A stretch of DNA of 22,749 bases from Scleroderma bovista (taxonomy: Eukaryota; Basidiomycota; Agaricomycetes; Boletales; Sclerodermataceae), in assembly GCA_037178675.1 (NCBI GenBank), contig JAYMGJ010000585.1:1-22749 (forward strand), given 5' to 3'. The position numbers were made by a program, and so were the translations under genes. The notes beneath the pieces were generated by a model. That model was not told the origin of the DNA, did not search any database, and saw nothing but the letters and a program-made list of their open reading frames with translations. Shown here piece by piece: positions 8,826 through 18,121 of the stretch (the first letter of the stretch is position 1; the number at the start of each line of letters is the position of its first letter).

Positions 8826-9113
8826 TGTTGAAGCAATACCTATATACATAGAGGAACTGCTACTCCAACTCACCTGTTGGGTGGAGTGCACAACCAGAGA
8901 TGGTAGCAGTAGCTGGTTAAGAGCTGTTATATTATATAAGCAATGAATGCTGTTTATATACCATAAATAGTGTGACATGTGACTGTGATGTGTGACATGT
9001 AACATGTAACATCTACTCTAAAGAGGACCATTACTAAGTCTACACTAATATGGGTTGCAGTCTTATGCGCACTTTGTTGACAGTTTATGCCAGGTGCACA
9101 TGTGACTTCAACA
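8826..9113 (-). repeat. copia 5' LTR (288 bp)
   Basis: Plus-strand ends TGTTGAAG and CTTCAACA give 8-bp perfect terminal inverted repeats. Pairs with 5367-5635. The right flank is ATATT and gene X sequence follows immediately. Confidence 0.88.
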
Positions 9114-9255
9114 ATATTGACCTTAATCATCCTACTGAACCTCAGCCCCCACGCTTCACCTACACTCAAGCTCTGAGAAGAGCTTACTATAGTCCCTCAT
9201 ACCATCAGTTTGAAAGCCCAAATCCAGAGTGTGACACATCACAGGCCTTGACCCC
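9114..9255 (+). pseudogene. gene X, first visible fragment
   Basis: Open frame reading DLNHPTEPQPPRFTYTQALR and onward to SQALTP, where gypsy2 begins. The frame continues exactly at 18464 once gypsy2 and one ACCCC duplication are removed (TSD 9251-9255 and 18459-18463). The beginning is lost at the copia LTR. Family not recognised; see the fragments at 18464-19473. Confidence 0.6.
9251..9255. repeat. target site duplication ACCCC, left of gypsy2
   Basis: ACCCC directly before the LTR start TGAGACGACCC; the same five bases follow the right LTR at 18459-18463. Confidence 0.85.
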
Positions 9256-9592
9256 TGAGACGACCCTAGGCAAAGAACACCAAGGACCCTACACACGAGA
9301 CTCTGAGGAGGAATAGGATGTGAGTACTAGGGCAAAGACCCAAGATGAGCTCAAATGGAGAGTCTCTGGGTGCTGGATTGCAGCATATATATACTACTGT
9401 ACACGAGGGCTATGCAAGGCTATCCATGAGGCTACGTGCAGGTAAAAGCTATGTAATGACATCACTGTGGAGCTAAGGCTGTGCGTAATGATGTCAAGGG
9501 TGGCAGTGTGTACAGCACGAGGCACTGGTCTAGACTAGGTAGATAAGATAGAGGCTGTACACTAAGATAAGATAAAAAGTTGGTCCATAACA
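9256..9592 (-). repeat. gypsy2 3' LTR (337 bp)
   Basis: TGAGACGACCC to CCATAACA on the plus strand. Contains the minus-strand TATATATA region and the GATAAG cluster (9541-9580). The presumed transcript start motif ATTTGAGCTCA is at 9346-9356. Confidence 0.92.
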
Positions 9593-9605
9593 CTACTCCC
9601 CCCTC
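9593..9605 (-). other. polypurine tract of gypsy2
   Basis: Minus-strand GAGGGGGGAGTAG directly upstream of the 3' LTR. The final pol stop codon (TGA, 9604-9606) overlaps its start. Confidence 0.75.
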
Positions 9606-11070
9606 AGGTGCAGGATTCCAGACTGCAGAACTGAGTGTCGCAAACTGTAAGGTTTTTGGGGATGTGACTAAATAACAAGTCAAAGTTTGCTTGGGCCATA
9701 CAAAGTTTTTGAGGGGCAGAGGGATTTTTGCGATAGAAATGTTTGACTACCAGAGGAGAATTCTTCAAGTTCAACGAAGGTTCCCAAGTTCTCTCATGCT
9801 CTTCATACCCTTTCCAGTGCACTAGGTACTGGAGTTGCCTTTTATAAATATGGGAAGCTACTATATAGTCCACTTTGTATTCTTCATCACATTCTTCAGA
9901 GATGTGTACCAGACCGGGCCAGGAAACAGGTTGTCCAGGAAGGGGACCTAAATACAGTTTTACTCAAGAAACATTCACAACCGGGTGAATCCGAAGAGTT
10001 TTCTGGAGCTTAAGCTCAACCGCATTCGGGGTTACTCGAGTGACCTCATAGGGGCCAATCCATTTCTCTGTGAGCTTCTTAGAAGCACGATTCAACATAC
10101 AAAGGTTGTCCATAGAAAGCCAAACTTGTTGGCCTATAACATAGTCCAGGGCAGGATTCCTATGCTTATCTGCCTGAAGCTTCATATTACATTTTGCCTT
10201 CTCAGAAGACTCAACAACTTTATTAAATATGGTGGCAAAGTCCTTAGCCACTGGGGCTACTGTTTCTACCGGCTCCACACCCATCTGAGGGGAATAACTC
10301 TGGGTAATCCCAAACGGAGAATCAGTAGTTACCTCCGAGACCGTGTTGTTCCAAATGAACTGGGCAATCTTGATCCACTTGGCCCATTTGTTCTGACGAT
10401 TATTTATGTAGGTTCGGAGATACTGATTAATTTCACAGTTCAACCGCTCCGTTTGACCATCAGTTTGAGGGTGAAATGCCATAGACATTTTCCTTTTCAT
10501 GCCTAAAAGTCTATACAACTCCCCCAGGAAGTTGCTCACAAAGACTGATCCACAGTCAGACACAACAGAAGACGGGAGTCCATGCTGACACCAGACATGG
10601 TCTCTAAATAACTCGGCGGTTGATAAGGCGGTTTCCTCCTTTGTACAAGGTACAAACACAACCTCTTTGGAGAACTGATCAACCACAACTAATATATAGT
10701 TGTAACTGAGGGACTCTGGCATCTCAGTAAAGTCCATTGTGACATCAAGCCATGGGCCACTAGGAGTAGGGAGAGGAACAAGACTTCCGGAAGTTTTTTG
10801 ATTTGACACCTTGGACTGTTGGCACTTTTGACAGTGCTTCACATAGGTCTGAATCTGTTCCTTCATTCCTTTCCAAGAATAGTGCTTCCTGAGCGCATTA
10901 TACATAGCTTTTACTCCTTTATGCCCAGCAACAGGAGTGTCGTGAAAGTTCGTGATGAGCGACTGTCGCTTTTCGTAAGTCTGATCAGTGACGTTGATCA
11001 GCTTAATAGATACTGGGTTTAACAGGACCTGGTCCTTGTTGTCTTCAGAACTAGATACGTAATGGTCTGA
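9604..11070 (-). pseudogene. gypsy2 integrase and C-terminal chromodomain
   Basis: One frame from the RNase H end to 9604, broken only by TGA at 11071-11073 (upstream border) and TGA at 9964-9966, both where arginine is expected. The HHCC zinc module is present (H in NFHDTPVAGH, then HCQKCQQSK). The DDE core residues are kept: D in WLDVTMDF, D in VVSDCGSVF (family has Arg where Cys is here) and E in PQTDGQTERLN. A GPY/F-like module (WIGPYEVTRV) follows. After the stop, a chromodomain with VDYIVASHI, YLVHWKGYEEHERTWEP ends the protein. In chromoviruses, this domain steers integration towards modified histones. Dead copy because of stops. Confidence 0.9.
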
Positions 11071-12737
11071 TCACCTGCTAAGCGGATCTGCAACATGCAT
11101 CCGAGTTCCCTTTTTATAAATTAACAAGTAGTTAAAGCACGTCATCCACATCTGCCAGTGCACTTGGCGCTTAGATAGATTCTGCGACTTCGTAAAGTAT
11201 GTTAAGTTATGATGGTCCGTATATATCTCAAAAGTGTAAGGAGTGGCTTCGAGATAATGGTGCCAGGCCTCAGTTGCTTTTATGATGGCCAGCATCTCTT
11301 TATCGTGAATAGGATAGTTCCGTTCGGGAGGCGTCATGGAATGTGACATGTACACGACGGGTCTGAATTCACCATCTTTGCACTTCATGGATATCACTCC
11401 CCCGACAGCAAACTCAGATGCATCTGTTTCCAGGCAGAATTCGCAATCTTGATCAGGGTACTGAAGTACTGGAGCACGAGTAAAGGTGGCTTTCAAAGCT
11501 TCAAACGCAGCATGTTCCTTCTCTCTGAAGTTAAATACAGTATCTTTACATGTAAGGTCCATCATGGGCCTAGCCATGATCGCATAATCTTTAATGAAGC
11601 GTCTATAGAAGTTGCCGAGGCCCAAGAATGCGTGAACCTGCTTTATGTTTGTTGGCTCTGGCCACTTCAAAATAGCATTAACTTTCTCAGGGTCCATTTT
11701 GATCCCGTCACGTGAAACAATCATACCGAGGAAGTCAACTTTGGTGACTCTGAAGCAACACTTCTCAGGTTTGACATAAAGATCATTATCACATAAACAT
11801 TTCAAAACTTCCAGCACAATTCTATCATGCTTTCCTGATCATCCATATTCATAAATATCATAAGGTCATCAATGTACACCACACAGACATCCGACATATC
11901 ATGGAATATCTCATTCATCATCTTCTGGAATGTTGCGGGTGAATTACATAAACTGAAATACATAACTAACGGCTCGAAAGCCCCTTTGTGCATTACAAAC
12001 ACAGCTTTCCACTTGTTGCCTTCGCGAATCCTCACATTGTTGTAACCCCAGTGAAGATCCATCTTCATGAAGAGTTTGCAACCTTTAAGCTTGTCAACAA
12101 GCTGAGAGATAAGCAGTAGCAGATAATTATTTTTAATTGTCCAGTCGTTTACATAGTGGTAATCCTGTACCATGCGCTTCTTGCCGTCCTTTTTCGGGAT
12201 AATGAAGACTGGCAATGTCTGTTGACTAATAGAAGGCCAAATGTATCCTTTTGCGAGCTGATCAACCAGGAATGATTCAACTTCTTTTTGCTCATCAACA
12301 GAGAGTGGGATAAGCCTTCCCTTTTTGGGTGGGAAGTCTTCTTTTAGATCAATTCCATGATCCCAAGGTTTCCTTAGCGGCATGCGCTCTGACGACTTTT
12401 TACTAAATATGTCTAGAAACTCCCAGTACTCTTTAGGCACCTGCTTCTGAGCTTCTTCTAGGGTTGACTCATCAATTGCGACCTTTGATTCATGAGCTTT
12501 TAAAGCTTGCACCCAAGTTTCCTGAGATTCGTTTTCTCGTAATAATTTAGCAATGTGTGTCTCCAAAAGTGACTTGCACTCAGGAGGACACTGAGTTAAA
12601 TTAACTTTGCCAGTCACCCAATCTATATCGGGATTGTGCTTTTGCAGCCAGGTGTGGCCAAGGATAAGCGGAACTTTTCCAAGGCACATGACAGCACACC
12701 ACAGCTTTTCTGCATGCTTCCCAATACCAACTGTGAG
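11071..12737 (-). pseudogene. gypsy2 protease remnant, reverse transcriptase and RNase H
   Basis: The frame starts at 12737, right at the nested insertion, with the end of the protease region (VPLILGHTWLQKHNPDIDW). The catalytic D-T/S-G part is missing. RT follows: HGIDLKEDFPPKKGRLIPLS, FIIPKKDGKKRMVQDYHYVN, DLHWGYNNVRI and VVYIDDLMIF with the YIDD site intact. A 1-base frameshift near 11815 moves to the frame reading IVLEVLKC and PEKCCFRVTKVDFLGM. RNase H shows ETDASEFAVGG, DKEMLAIIKA, YTDHHNLTYF and ADPLSR. Several RT positions are changed as by C-to-T (Pro to Leu twice in the NNYLLLLIS stretch, Arg to His in DLHWG). The frame ends at TGA 11071-11073. Confidence 0.9.
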
Positions 12738-13034
12738 TAGTGAAATGCACGGGTTACGGGTATGGGTGCCTACAGGTGCGGGTCACAGGTTGTGTTCCAG
12801 AACCCGCAGCACCCGTGGCTCAACCCACAGTGACCCGTGTGACATGACTTCCAAAATGGGCAACATCATGTCAGTCCACAATGTACTCCTCTTGTATCTT
12901 CAAGCTTCTGCATCGATGCCTGGGTCCAACGACCCCCACAAGTATGTTTATTTTATTTTATTTATTTCATTGACAATCTCTTCTTACAGGTCCTCTGCAT
13001 GCACCCCCATGCACCTATGGCCGGTGTGCACCTA
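12738..13034. mobile_element. possible 297-bp hAT-type MITE or composite end
   Basis: Plus strand begins TAGTGAAATGCACGGG and ends CCGGTGTGCACCTA, TAG to CTA, with loosely inverted ends and internal CCCGTG/CGGGT repeats as in hAT subterminal regions. If real, the larger insertion has more than one layer. The flanks share only GTGAG, so no clear 8-bp duplication. Confidence 0.3.
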
Positions 13035-14900
13035 AGTGAGGGAAGAGGTCAGAACAACCAACAACCAACACCAAATGACAGCAATATGTGAGTGGTGGTC
13101 TTCCTTTGCGTATCTGGTATTTAATCTCCTCAGGGGGATGTGCTGCACACCTTCAGGCAGGATGCAGGAGGGAAGGGAAGGGCTTCTGATGGGGATGGGA
13201 TGCGACTTGGGATGGTATTGACTCCTCTTCAGCCTACCACAGTGGTTAGGAAGAGTCCTGGGATTGAGGAGTGATGATAGATTGATGATGGGGGGGTAAC
13301 AGCAGTGATGGGACAACAGGGAAGCAAGGGGACAGTTCCTGCTTCAAGAATGCGATGGACAGTGATGGGATGGAGTGGACAGAGATGCTAGACTGCGCTT
13401 GAGCCTAGAGAAATGATCAGATACAAGATATATCTGATAAACAGCAATATAGGAGCTTTAAACCAGCACTGGGTGACCTACAAGTCCAAAGACAGAGAGA
13501 GAGCTTATAGACAGTGAGGGAGAGTGAATGTGGTTGCTTTATTGAGCGGGAAGCAGACACTTCCTTGCAGCCTTTGGCTGCTGGTTTATATACAGGAGGG
13601 ACTGTGGCCCTGTAAGCACAAATGACTAAGTGCTTGGTAAGAAATTGGTAAGCGATTGATAAGCAGTGTAATCAGGCTGAGTCATCGATGGGGAGAGCCT
13701 GAACAAGCTGCTGAGCCAAGGGAAAGAACATAGGTAAAAAGGGGTGCATAATCAAGAATATGGAGAAATCACTGCATGGGGCCCAAAAGAGAGGGGGGGA
13801 AAGCATGGGATGAGTGGATCGAAGCTAAATGAGCATATGTGATGACATAATGCATATGAATCATAGGGGCATGAGTCATGAATTGATAAGCAGCATGATA
13901 AGCATGATTTGAAGGATGATTGGTAAGTGATTGGTAAGAGGAGTAATGGGGATTAGTAATGCCAAGAGGGGATGAATAATGCGCAGCAGAGTGAGTCAGA
14001 GTGAGCCAGAGTGACTCTGTGTGACTCAGAAAGAAGGGAAGCACAACCTATGATTTATTGAACTTTGGATCTGGAGATGAGCTTCTGAAGCAGTGCCACT
14101 GATGGGAGTGGCTAGGGGATAATAAAAGAATTGATCCGACCAGAAGAGCAGTGTCAGGGGGCCTGGAATGACAAGTAGAGTCACAGCTGGTCACAGAGTG
14201 TCACAAATCCATTGGATTGAGCTTCTGTAGAGCAAAAACGTGAAATTTGGTGCTTCCAAAGTGCAGTCTTCCCTTGAGCAGTAAGAGGAAGGTTCTGTAC
14301 TTTATTAGGGCTCCTAAGAAGGGTTCTAGAGCACTGTTTCATTTGTGTTTGTTGCGGGATAGCAGGGAAGTGAAATGTGAATAGTGGATTCAACGTGTCC
14401 AGGGGAGCGAGATGGATGATACAGGGAGATGGATGTGACAGGACTCTGGGATGAAAGGACCATATGCAGAGGACTCAGGAGACACAGAGACGACCAGGTA
14501 TGAATTTTCAAGTCTAACGATAGACTTGAGACAAACAAAGTATGTGCACGACGCAGGACTGACGAGGAGAATGCGCTGACCGAGAACGAGAGGGACTGAG
14601 GGAGCAGGCTGAGAAGATATGTACCAGACAGTACACAGGAGCTCAGGGAGAGGCTGTCCAAAGAGCAAGACATAGTTGAGGTCTGCTGCAATAGCAGAGA
14701 AATGTTCCAGAGAAAATGCGGACTCCATAGTGAGTGATGAAGTGGGTGTCTGGATTGCGGGTGGAATATCTCCATGGGAAATAAACAGATTTATGTCGGA
14801 ACTTGACAGGCAGATAGACCATGGCCTAGGCTCCATGATTGTATAGTCACATGATTGATAGCTTCAAAAACGGCGGAGCTATTCAAAATATCGGAATGCC
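13035..14900. other. unassigned interior of the nested insertion
   Basis: About 1.9 kb without a convincing gene; open frames on both strands are Ser/Leu/His-rich and lack motifs. Present are repeats of GGTAAG and TGATAAGCA (13638-13665, 13880-13935), a block of TGAGTCAGAGTGAGCCAG-like tandem copies (13990-14030), a minus-strand TATATAAA (about 13582-13590) and a G-rich run near 13290. It could be a decayed non-autonomous LTR element, but no paired LTRs were found. Confidence 0.4.
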
Positions 14901-14974
14901 AGCACTGGGCGCCTAAATTTGACATTTGGGCGCTAAAAATGATTCTTCCTTTTCTCCTTCATTTCTCTATCATT

Positions 14975-15260
14975 TCTTCTGCTTCTTTGGTTGTTCTGGT
15001 ATGGGAGTTGGACTGCAGTAGGTTGCATTCCTCTCTCATACTGAAATGATCATCAATTCTTGGATTCTTCTGCTTCTTGGCGGTTCTCGTGCAAGGGATG
15101 ACTGCCAGATGATGGCATTCATCTCTTGCTCCAGGATAGTCATTCTTGTGTGATAGATGGCTATGACGAGCTTGTATTCATTCCTCACATAAGGATAGTC
15201 TTGACTTTGTGTGATATGGATTGCGAGGGCTGTCTGTATCCCTCAAGTCAGGACAATCTT
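14975..15260. repeat. degenerate tandem array of hairpin-forming units
   Basis: Four to five diverged units of roughly 55-90 bp. Several start with AGGATAGTC or a variant (15133, 15191, 15250). Units contain an inverted repeat. The best is 15091-15129: an 11-bp outer stem (one wobble), a mismatch, a 5-bp inner stem and a 5-base loop. Another is 14999-15041 with 9-bp arms. No coding potential. Confidence 0.5.
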
Positions 15261-15504
15261 TCAACAGATCTTGGGTGCGTTCTTCACATTAATTTCATCG
15301 GCTAACTTTCTCCATGTCCACAGTACCAAACACGTGTGGTGCGTGACACCACACACCGCAATCGCCTGCATGTGTGTACATGCGTGTCTCAAATATGTAT
15401 GTACCTTTTCTTTCATTTCTTTCATCTCATTTTCCATGACCCACCAGCAGCGTCAATGACGCAATCACCACCACAACCACCTGGACGACCCACCATCAAT
15501 GCTG

Positions 15505-16140
15505 GTTGTACAACGATGGGAACGATGACAGCGTGTCCACGCAATTGTGATGAAGACAGCAACAACGAGACGCCCATGGCCAACGCCACCAAGACATGAC
15601 ACCAACAACGGCAACAGTGGGTCCATGCCAGGATGATGAAGATGACAAGGCGTACAGCATGGCCAAGCCACCACAACGACAACGACAACGACAGCCACGG
15701 GTTTACACCAGCATGACAAAGATGCCGACGACGCCGACAGTGGCCAATGCCACCACGTCATGATGACAACAACAACAACAATGAGACATGGATGGCCAAT
15801 GCCACCACAACACAACAACAACAACAACAGTGGGTCCACGCCAACGGTGATGACAGCGTGTCAATGTGTCCGTGCCAGCACAATGAAGGCGACGAAACAC
15901 GCCTACCCGACATGGCGATGACGATGACGACAGCATTGTGTCCACACCAGTACCATGAAGACAACGACAACACGACACACCTGGCAAATGCCAACATGAC
16001 ATGACAATGACAATGACATGGCCACCGGGAGTGTGACCAGCAATACGGCAGCACGAGAATGGCGCTGACGATGATGACGACGACGAGTGATGCATGACAT
16101 GAGGCCGACAAGGGATGCCGATGACAGCGCACGACACAAC
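15505..16140. repeat. minisatellite with CAA/CGA-rich units
   Basis: Imperfect units of about 60-105 bp repeat the order GTGTCCACACCAG, ATGAAGAC, (GACAAC)n, then TGGCCAATGCCACCA. At least six are visible (near 15525, 15630, 15700, 15830, 15868, 15940). Trinucleotide runs such as (CAA)n at 15770 and 15815 have expanded within units. Long Val/Cys/His-rich open frames across it are by-products of the repeat. Confidence 0.7.
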
Positions 16141-16282
16141 AACAACAATGCAGTCACAAAATCTTTATTTCTAATATAGTAAATTACAACGCAACCCGTG
16201 AATATACCCACATACTCGTTGATGACACCCATGGTGATATACACCCGTACACCCGCGGGTACGGTGTGTCCAAAGAAGATTT

Positions 16283-16327
16283 GAGAGCGAGGATGCCCGA
16301 TGTGTCCTCACTCTCTAATCTTTTAAA
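16283..16327 (-). promoter_or_regulatory. gag-pol -1 ribosomal frameshift signal of gypsy2
   Basis: On the minus strand the last gag codons read GAT TTA AAA GAT TAG, so the heptamer T TTA AAA (16321-16327) fits the X XXY YYZ slippery rule in the gag frame. A 5-nt spacer (16316-16320) is followed by a perfect 11-bp stem with one G-T wobble (16305-16315 with 16283-16293) and an 11-nt loop. A -1 shift leads into an open frame (FKRLESEDTSGILALKSSLD) towards the protease region, as expected for Gag-Pol. Function is inferred; the elements are seen directly. Confidence 0.75.
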
Positions 16328-17313
16328 TCACGAAAGAATGCCTGCATGTCTGCAAACATCATTCCACGAACTGCATTTAGCCAGTCATCCTCTGGCTGGG
16401 CTTGTGTTGCCCATGCTTGTGGTTGCCCACAACGAGGGCGGCATGGCTTTGTGCACTCTCGTGCAATATGGCCAAATGATTGGCAATTATAGCATTGGGG
16501 CCCTTTACCCCTTTGCTGGTTTGTCTTGATGGCACCTATATCCATAGGGGTACCACTCCCAGATGCAGTCGAAGATGAATAACTTTGGCCCTGGTAATAG
16601 CAGGCCGAATCTTGGGATTGTGTATTAATAAGGAAAAGCTCCTGTGCTCTTCCTATTTCCTGAGCAGATACCATGAGCTGGGCGTAGGTGCCCTGGTCCA
16701 TGTTCTGAAGATATACCTGCTCTAAGAGCCTCCTCTGGAGTGTGTGTTTGAGGAGGTCACGAGCATACTGATCTACACACCCACTCTGATTCTTGAGCGC
16801 CTCGAACTGCACCAGGAAATCATCAATTCGTTGCCTAGGGCCCTGCCAAAGGCAGAGAAGTTGGGCACGTGCCCACTCGGTGTTGTTGCCAGGGAGGAAG
16901 AACCTCTCTACCTCCTCAGCAAAGTCATCCCAAGTGGGCCATGCTGGCAGGTGTGGGGGTTGGCCTGCTGGTACAGGCGGGGCATTGGCGAGGGCCTGTG
17001 CTGACACCATGCAGCTGTCCAGACAGACCTGAGCCCACTGACCAGCCTTCAGGCCAGTAAGCCAAGAGAGGACTGCTGCAGTGACCTGCACATCTGTTGC
17101 ACCTTCCATGGAAATCTGGAGCCAGACCTTGATCTTGGACCACCACTCATGGAACTTCTGTGGGGAACCATCATAACTCCCGGGATCCACAACCACCTTC
17201 TTGCGCGGCAGCAGTGCAGGCTGAGGCTGTGCAGCCGCAAGGGCTGTGATATGGGCTTGGAGGTTGATCTGCCCCTGGATAAGCTGTCCAAGGAGTTGGT
17301 TGAGGTCTGCCAT
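16315..17313 (-). CDS. gypsy2 gag
   Basis: 332 residues, uninterrupted. An N-terminal Gln-rich helix (MADLNQLLGQLIQGQINL) is followed by the retrotransposon Gag core (YDGSPQKFHEWWSKIKVWL, WPTWDDFAEEVERFF, LLCLWQGPRQRIDDFLVQF). A CCHC knuckle CYNCQSFGHIAREC lies at residues 274-287, followed by further cysteines. Gag would assemble particles and bind the RNA. The ATG at 17313 is chosen because a stop (TAG, 17320-17322) lies just upstream in frame and Gag similarity begins here. It is the only intact frame of this element. The C-terminus overlaps the frameshift signal. Confidence 0.9.
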   Translation of the reverse strand: MADLNQLLGQLIQGQINLQAHITALAAAQPQPALLPRKKVVVDPGSYDGSPQKFHEWWSKIKVWLQISMEGATDVQVTAAVLSWLTGLKAGQWAQVCLDSCMVSAQALANAPPVPAGQPPHLPAWPTWDDFAEEVERFFLPGNNTEWARAQLLCLWQGPRQRIDDFLVQFEALKNQSGCVDQYARDLLKHTLQRRLLEQVYLQNMDQGTYAQLMVSAQEIGRAQELFLINTQSQDSACYYQGQSYSSSTASGSGTPMDIGAIKTNQQRGKGPQCYNCQSFGHIARECTKPCRPRCGQPQAWATQAQPEDDWLNAVRGMMFADMQAFFRDLKD

Positions 17314-18108
17314 GATGAACTAGTACGGGTGAAGGCGGGAATAGGGGGTAGGTCTTTGTTTAACCGGTCGGAGATGAGAAGACCAGAACATGCAGCAGTG
17401 AGCGAGAGGTCTGGCAGGGGGCAGAACAGGAAGGGAACAGTGGAGGCCAAGGAGGACTTGTATTTCAAAGTCGCTGACAAGGCAACTGTGGGCGGTGACA
17501 GCATTGGTGAACTGGAATTCCTCTTCAACTGCTGACTCCCTTTCCTGTGCTTTAACAGGGGTGTTAGGGTGAGGACCATAAATGATCGCCAAGCGCTCCT
17601 GTTGCACTTCGACAAGGTGTTGGGGAAACTGGTAAGGTATGGTGGTAATAGTAGGGGGTAATGTAAGGATATGACTATACGGGACTAGATCCCCACAGGT
17701 GTTCCACTAAACTAAGCGTAAGACTTTGTTCACCTGTCGCTCTCGCCGGGTCAGGGCAGTGGCACAGCTATGCAAAGAACAAATGGCTAGTGGCTGCAGA
17801 TCACAGGTCTACCTCTGCACGGATGCAGGAACTACTGTGTAACTATAGCTCAATCACCTTGAGGCTGTGAACCTCTCTTGAACGGGTGCCACTCTTCAGA
17901 CACCAGGCATGACCCTGGGCTGGTGTACAGTACGTAAAGATGTGGTGCTAAAAACTCCCAATGCCGAAGCACTACGGGAACGGCACTAAAGGCTGGCCAT
18001 GAATGAAATGCAAGGTGTGAAAGAGAAGCTCCTTAATCCTGGAGTCTGGGTATAGTTTCCCTTTATAAGGCTGGGGAACAGCACGTGATAGAGCAAGTAG
18101 ATGTTAAG
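17314..18108 (-). other. gypsy2 5' leader
   Basis: About 800 bp between primer site and gag. An open frame (17320-17607, 95 codons, same frame as gag but ended by TAG 17320-17322) could be an upstream ORF or a former Gag extension; it has no recognisable motif. The part nearest the LTR is shared with the second copy at 1695-1839. Confidence 0.55.
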
Positions 18109-18119
18109 ATTCGAGCTCA
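18109..18119 (-). promoter_or_regulatory. self-priming primer-binding site of gypsy2
   Basis: Minus-strand TGAGCTCGAAT, two bases after the LTR. It is complementary to ATTTGAGCTCA in the 3' LTR (9346-9356) and to ATTCGAGATCA in the 5' LTR (18212-18222), each with one substitution, about 30 bases downstream of the TATATATA region. Tf1 and sushi elements are known to prime from the first 11 bases of their own transcript. No tRNA-type TGG is found here. Confidence 0.6.
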
Positions 18120-18121
18120 GG

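Larger units (their letters stand above)
5367..9113 (-). mobile_element. copia LTR retrotransposon, degenerate, no visible PR/IN
   Basis: Both LTRs are present (5367-5635 and 8826-9113), with a primer-binding site and leader at the right, gag, a linker, reverse transcriptase and RNase H in order on the minus strand, and a purine-rich tract (5636-5646) beside the left LTR. Total 3.75 kb is short for copia because protease and integrase are absent between gag and RT. The 5-bp flanks differ (CAGCC left, ATATT right), so this is not a simple insertion. Confidence 0.85.
12738..16266. mobile_element. nested hAT-like non-autonomous insertion in gypsy2
   Basis: Gypsy2 coding sequence stops at 12737 and resumes at about 16266. 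The left end TAGTGAAATGCACGGGT resembles the left end of the hAT element at 19526 (TAGGGAATGGCACGGGT). The right end, read on the minus strand, has a similar CGGGTGTACGGGTGTA pattern, so terminal repeats of hAT type are likely though imperfect. No 8-bp target duplication can be matched and part of the protease is missing, so a deletion accompanied or followed insertion. No transposase frame inside. The interior holds unassigned sequence, a hairpin repeat array and a minisatellite. It may be composite. The right border is uncertain by about 10 bp. Confidence 0.45.

Noticed and set aside
8807..8826. Initiator tRNA-Met gene fragment
   Set aside because: Only the anticodon-arm 14 bases match and they abut the LTR, so it is a primer site rather than a tRNA gene.
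14326..14836. Two overlapping minus-strand ORFs of about 150 codons
   Set aside because: Ser/Leu-rich, mutually overlapping, no motif, no splice or start evidence; regarded as chance frames in the nested insertion.
14975..15260. CRISPR array
   Set aside because: Units vary in length and sequence, there are no constant repeats with unique spacers, and the genome is fungal.
15465..16137. Long Val/Cys/His-rich ORFs on the minus strand
   Set aside because: They are translations of the minisatellite; composition follows the repeat and no motif or start context supports a protein.
17049..17615. Minus-strand ORF overlapping gag in another frame
   Set aside because: Ser/Leu/Arg-rich shadow; the gag frame carries the recognisable domain.
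17895..17935. tRNA-type primer site for gypsy2 (TGGTGTCTGAAG or TGGCACCCG)
   Set aside because: The true LTR end, fixed by the 3' LTR and its duplication, is at 18122, nearly 200 bp away.
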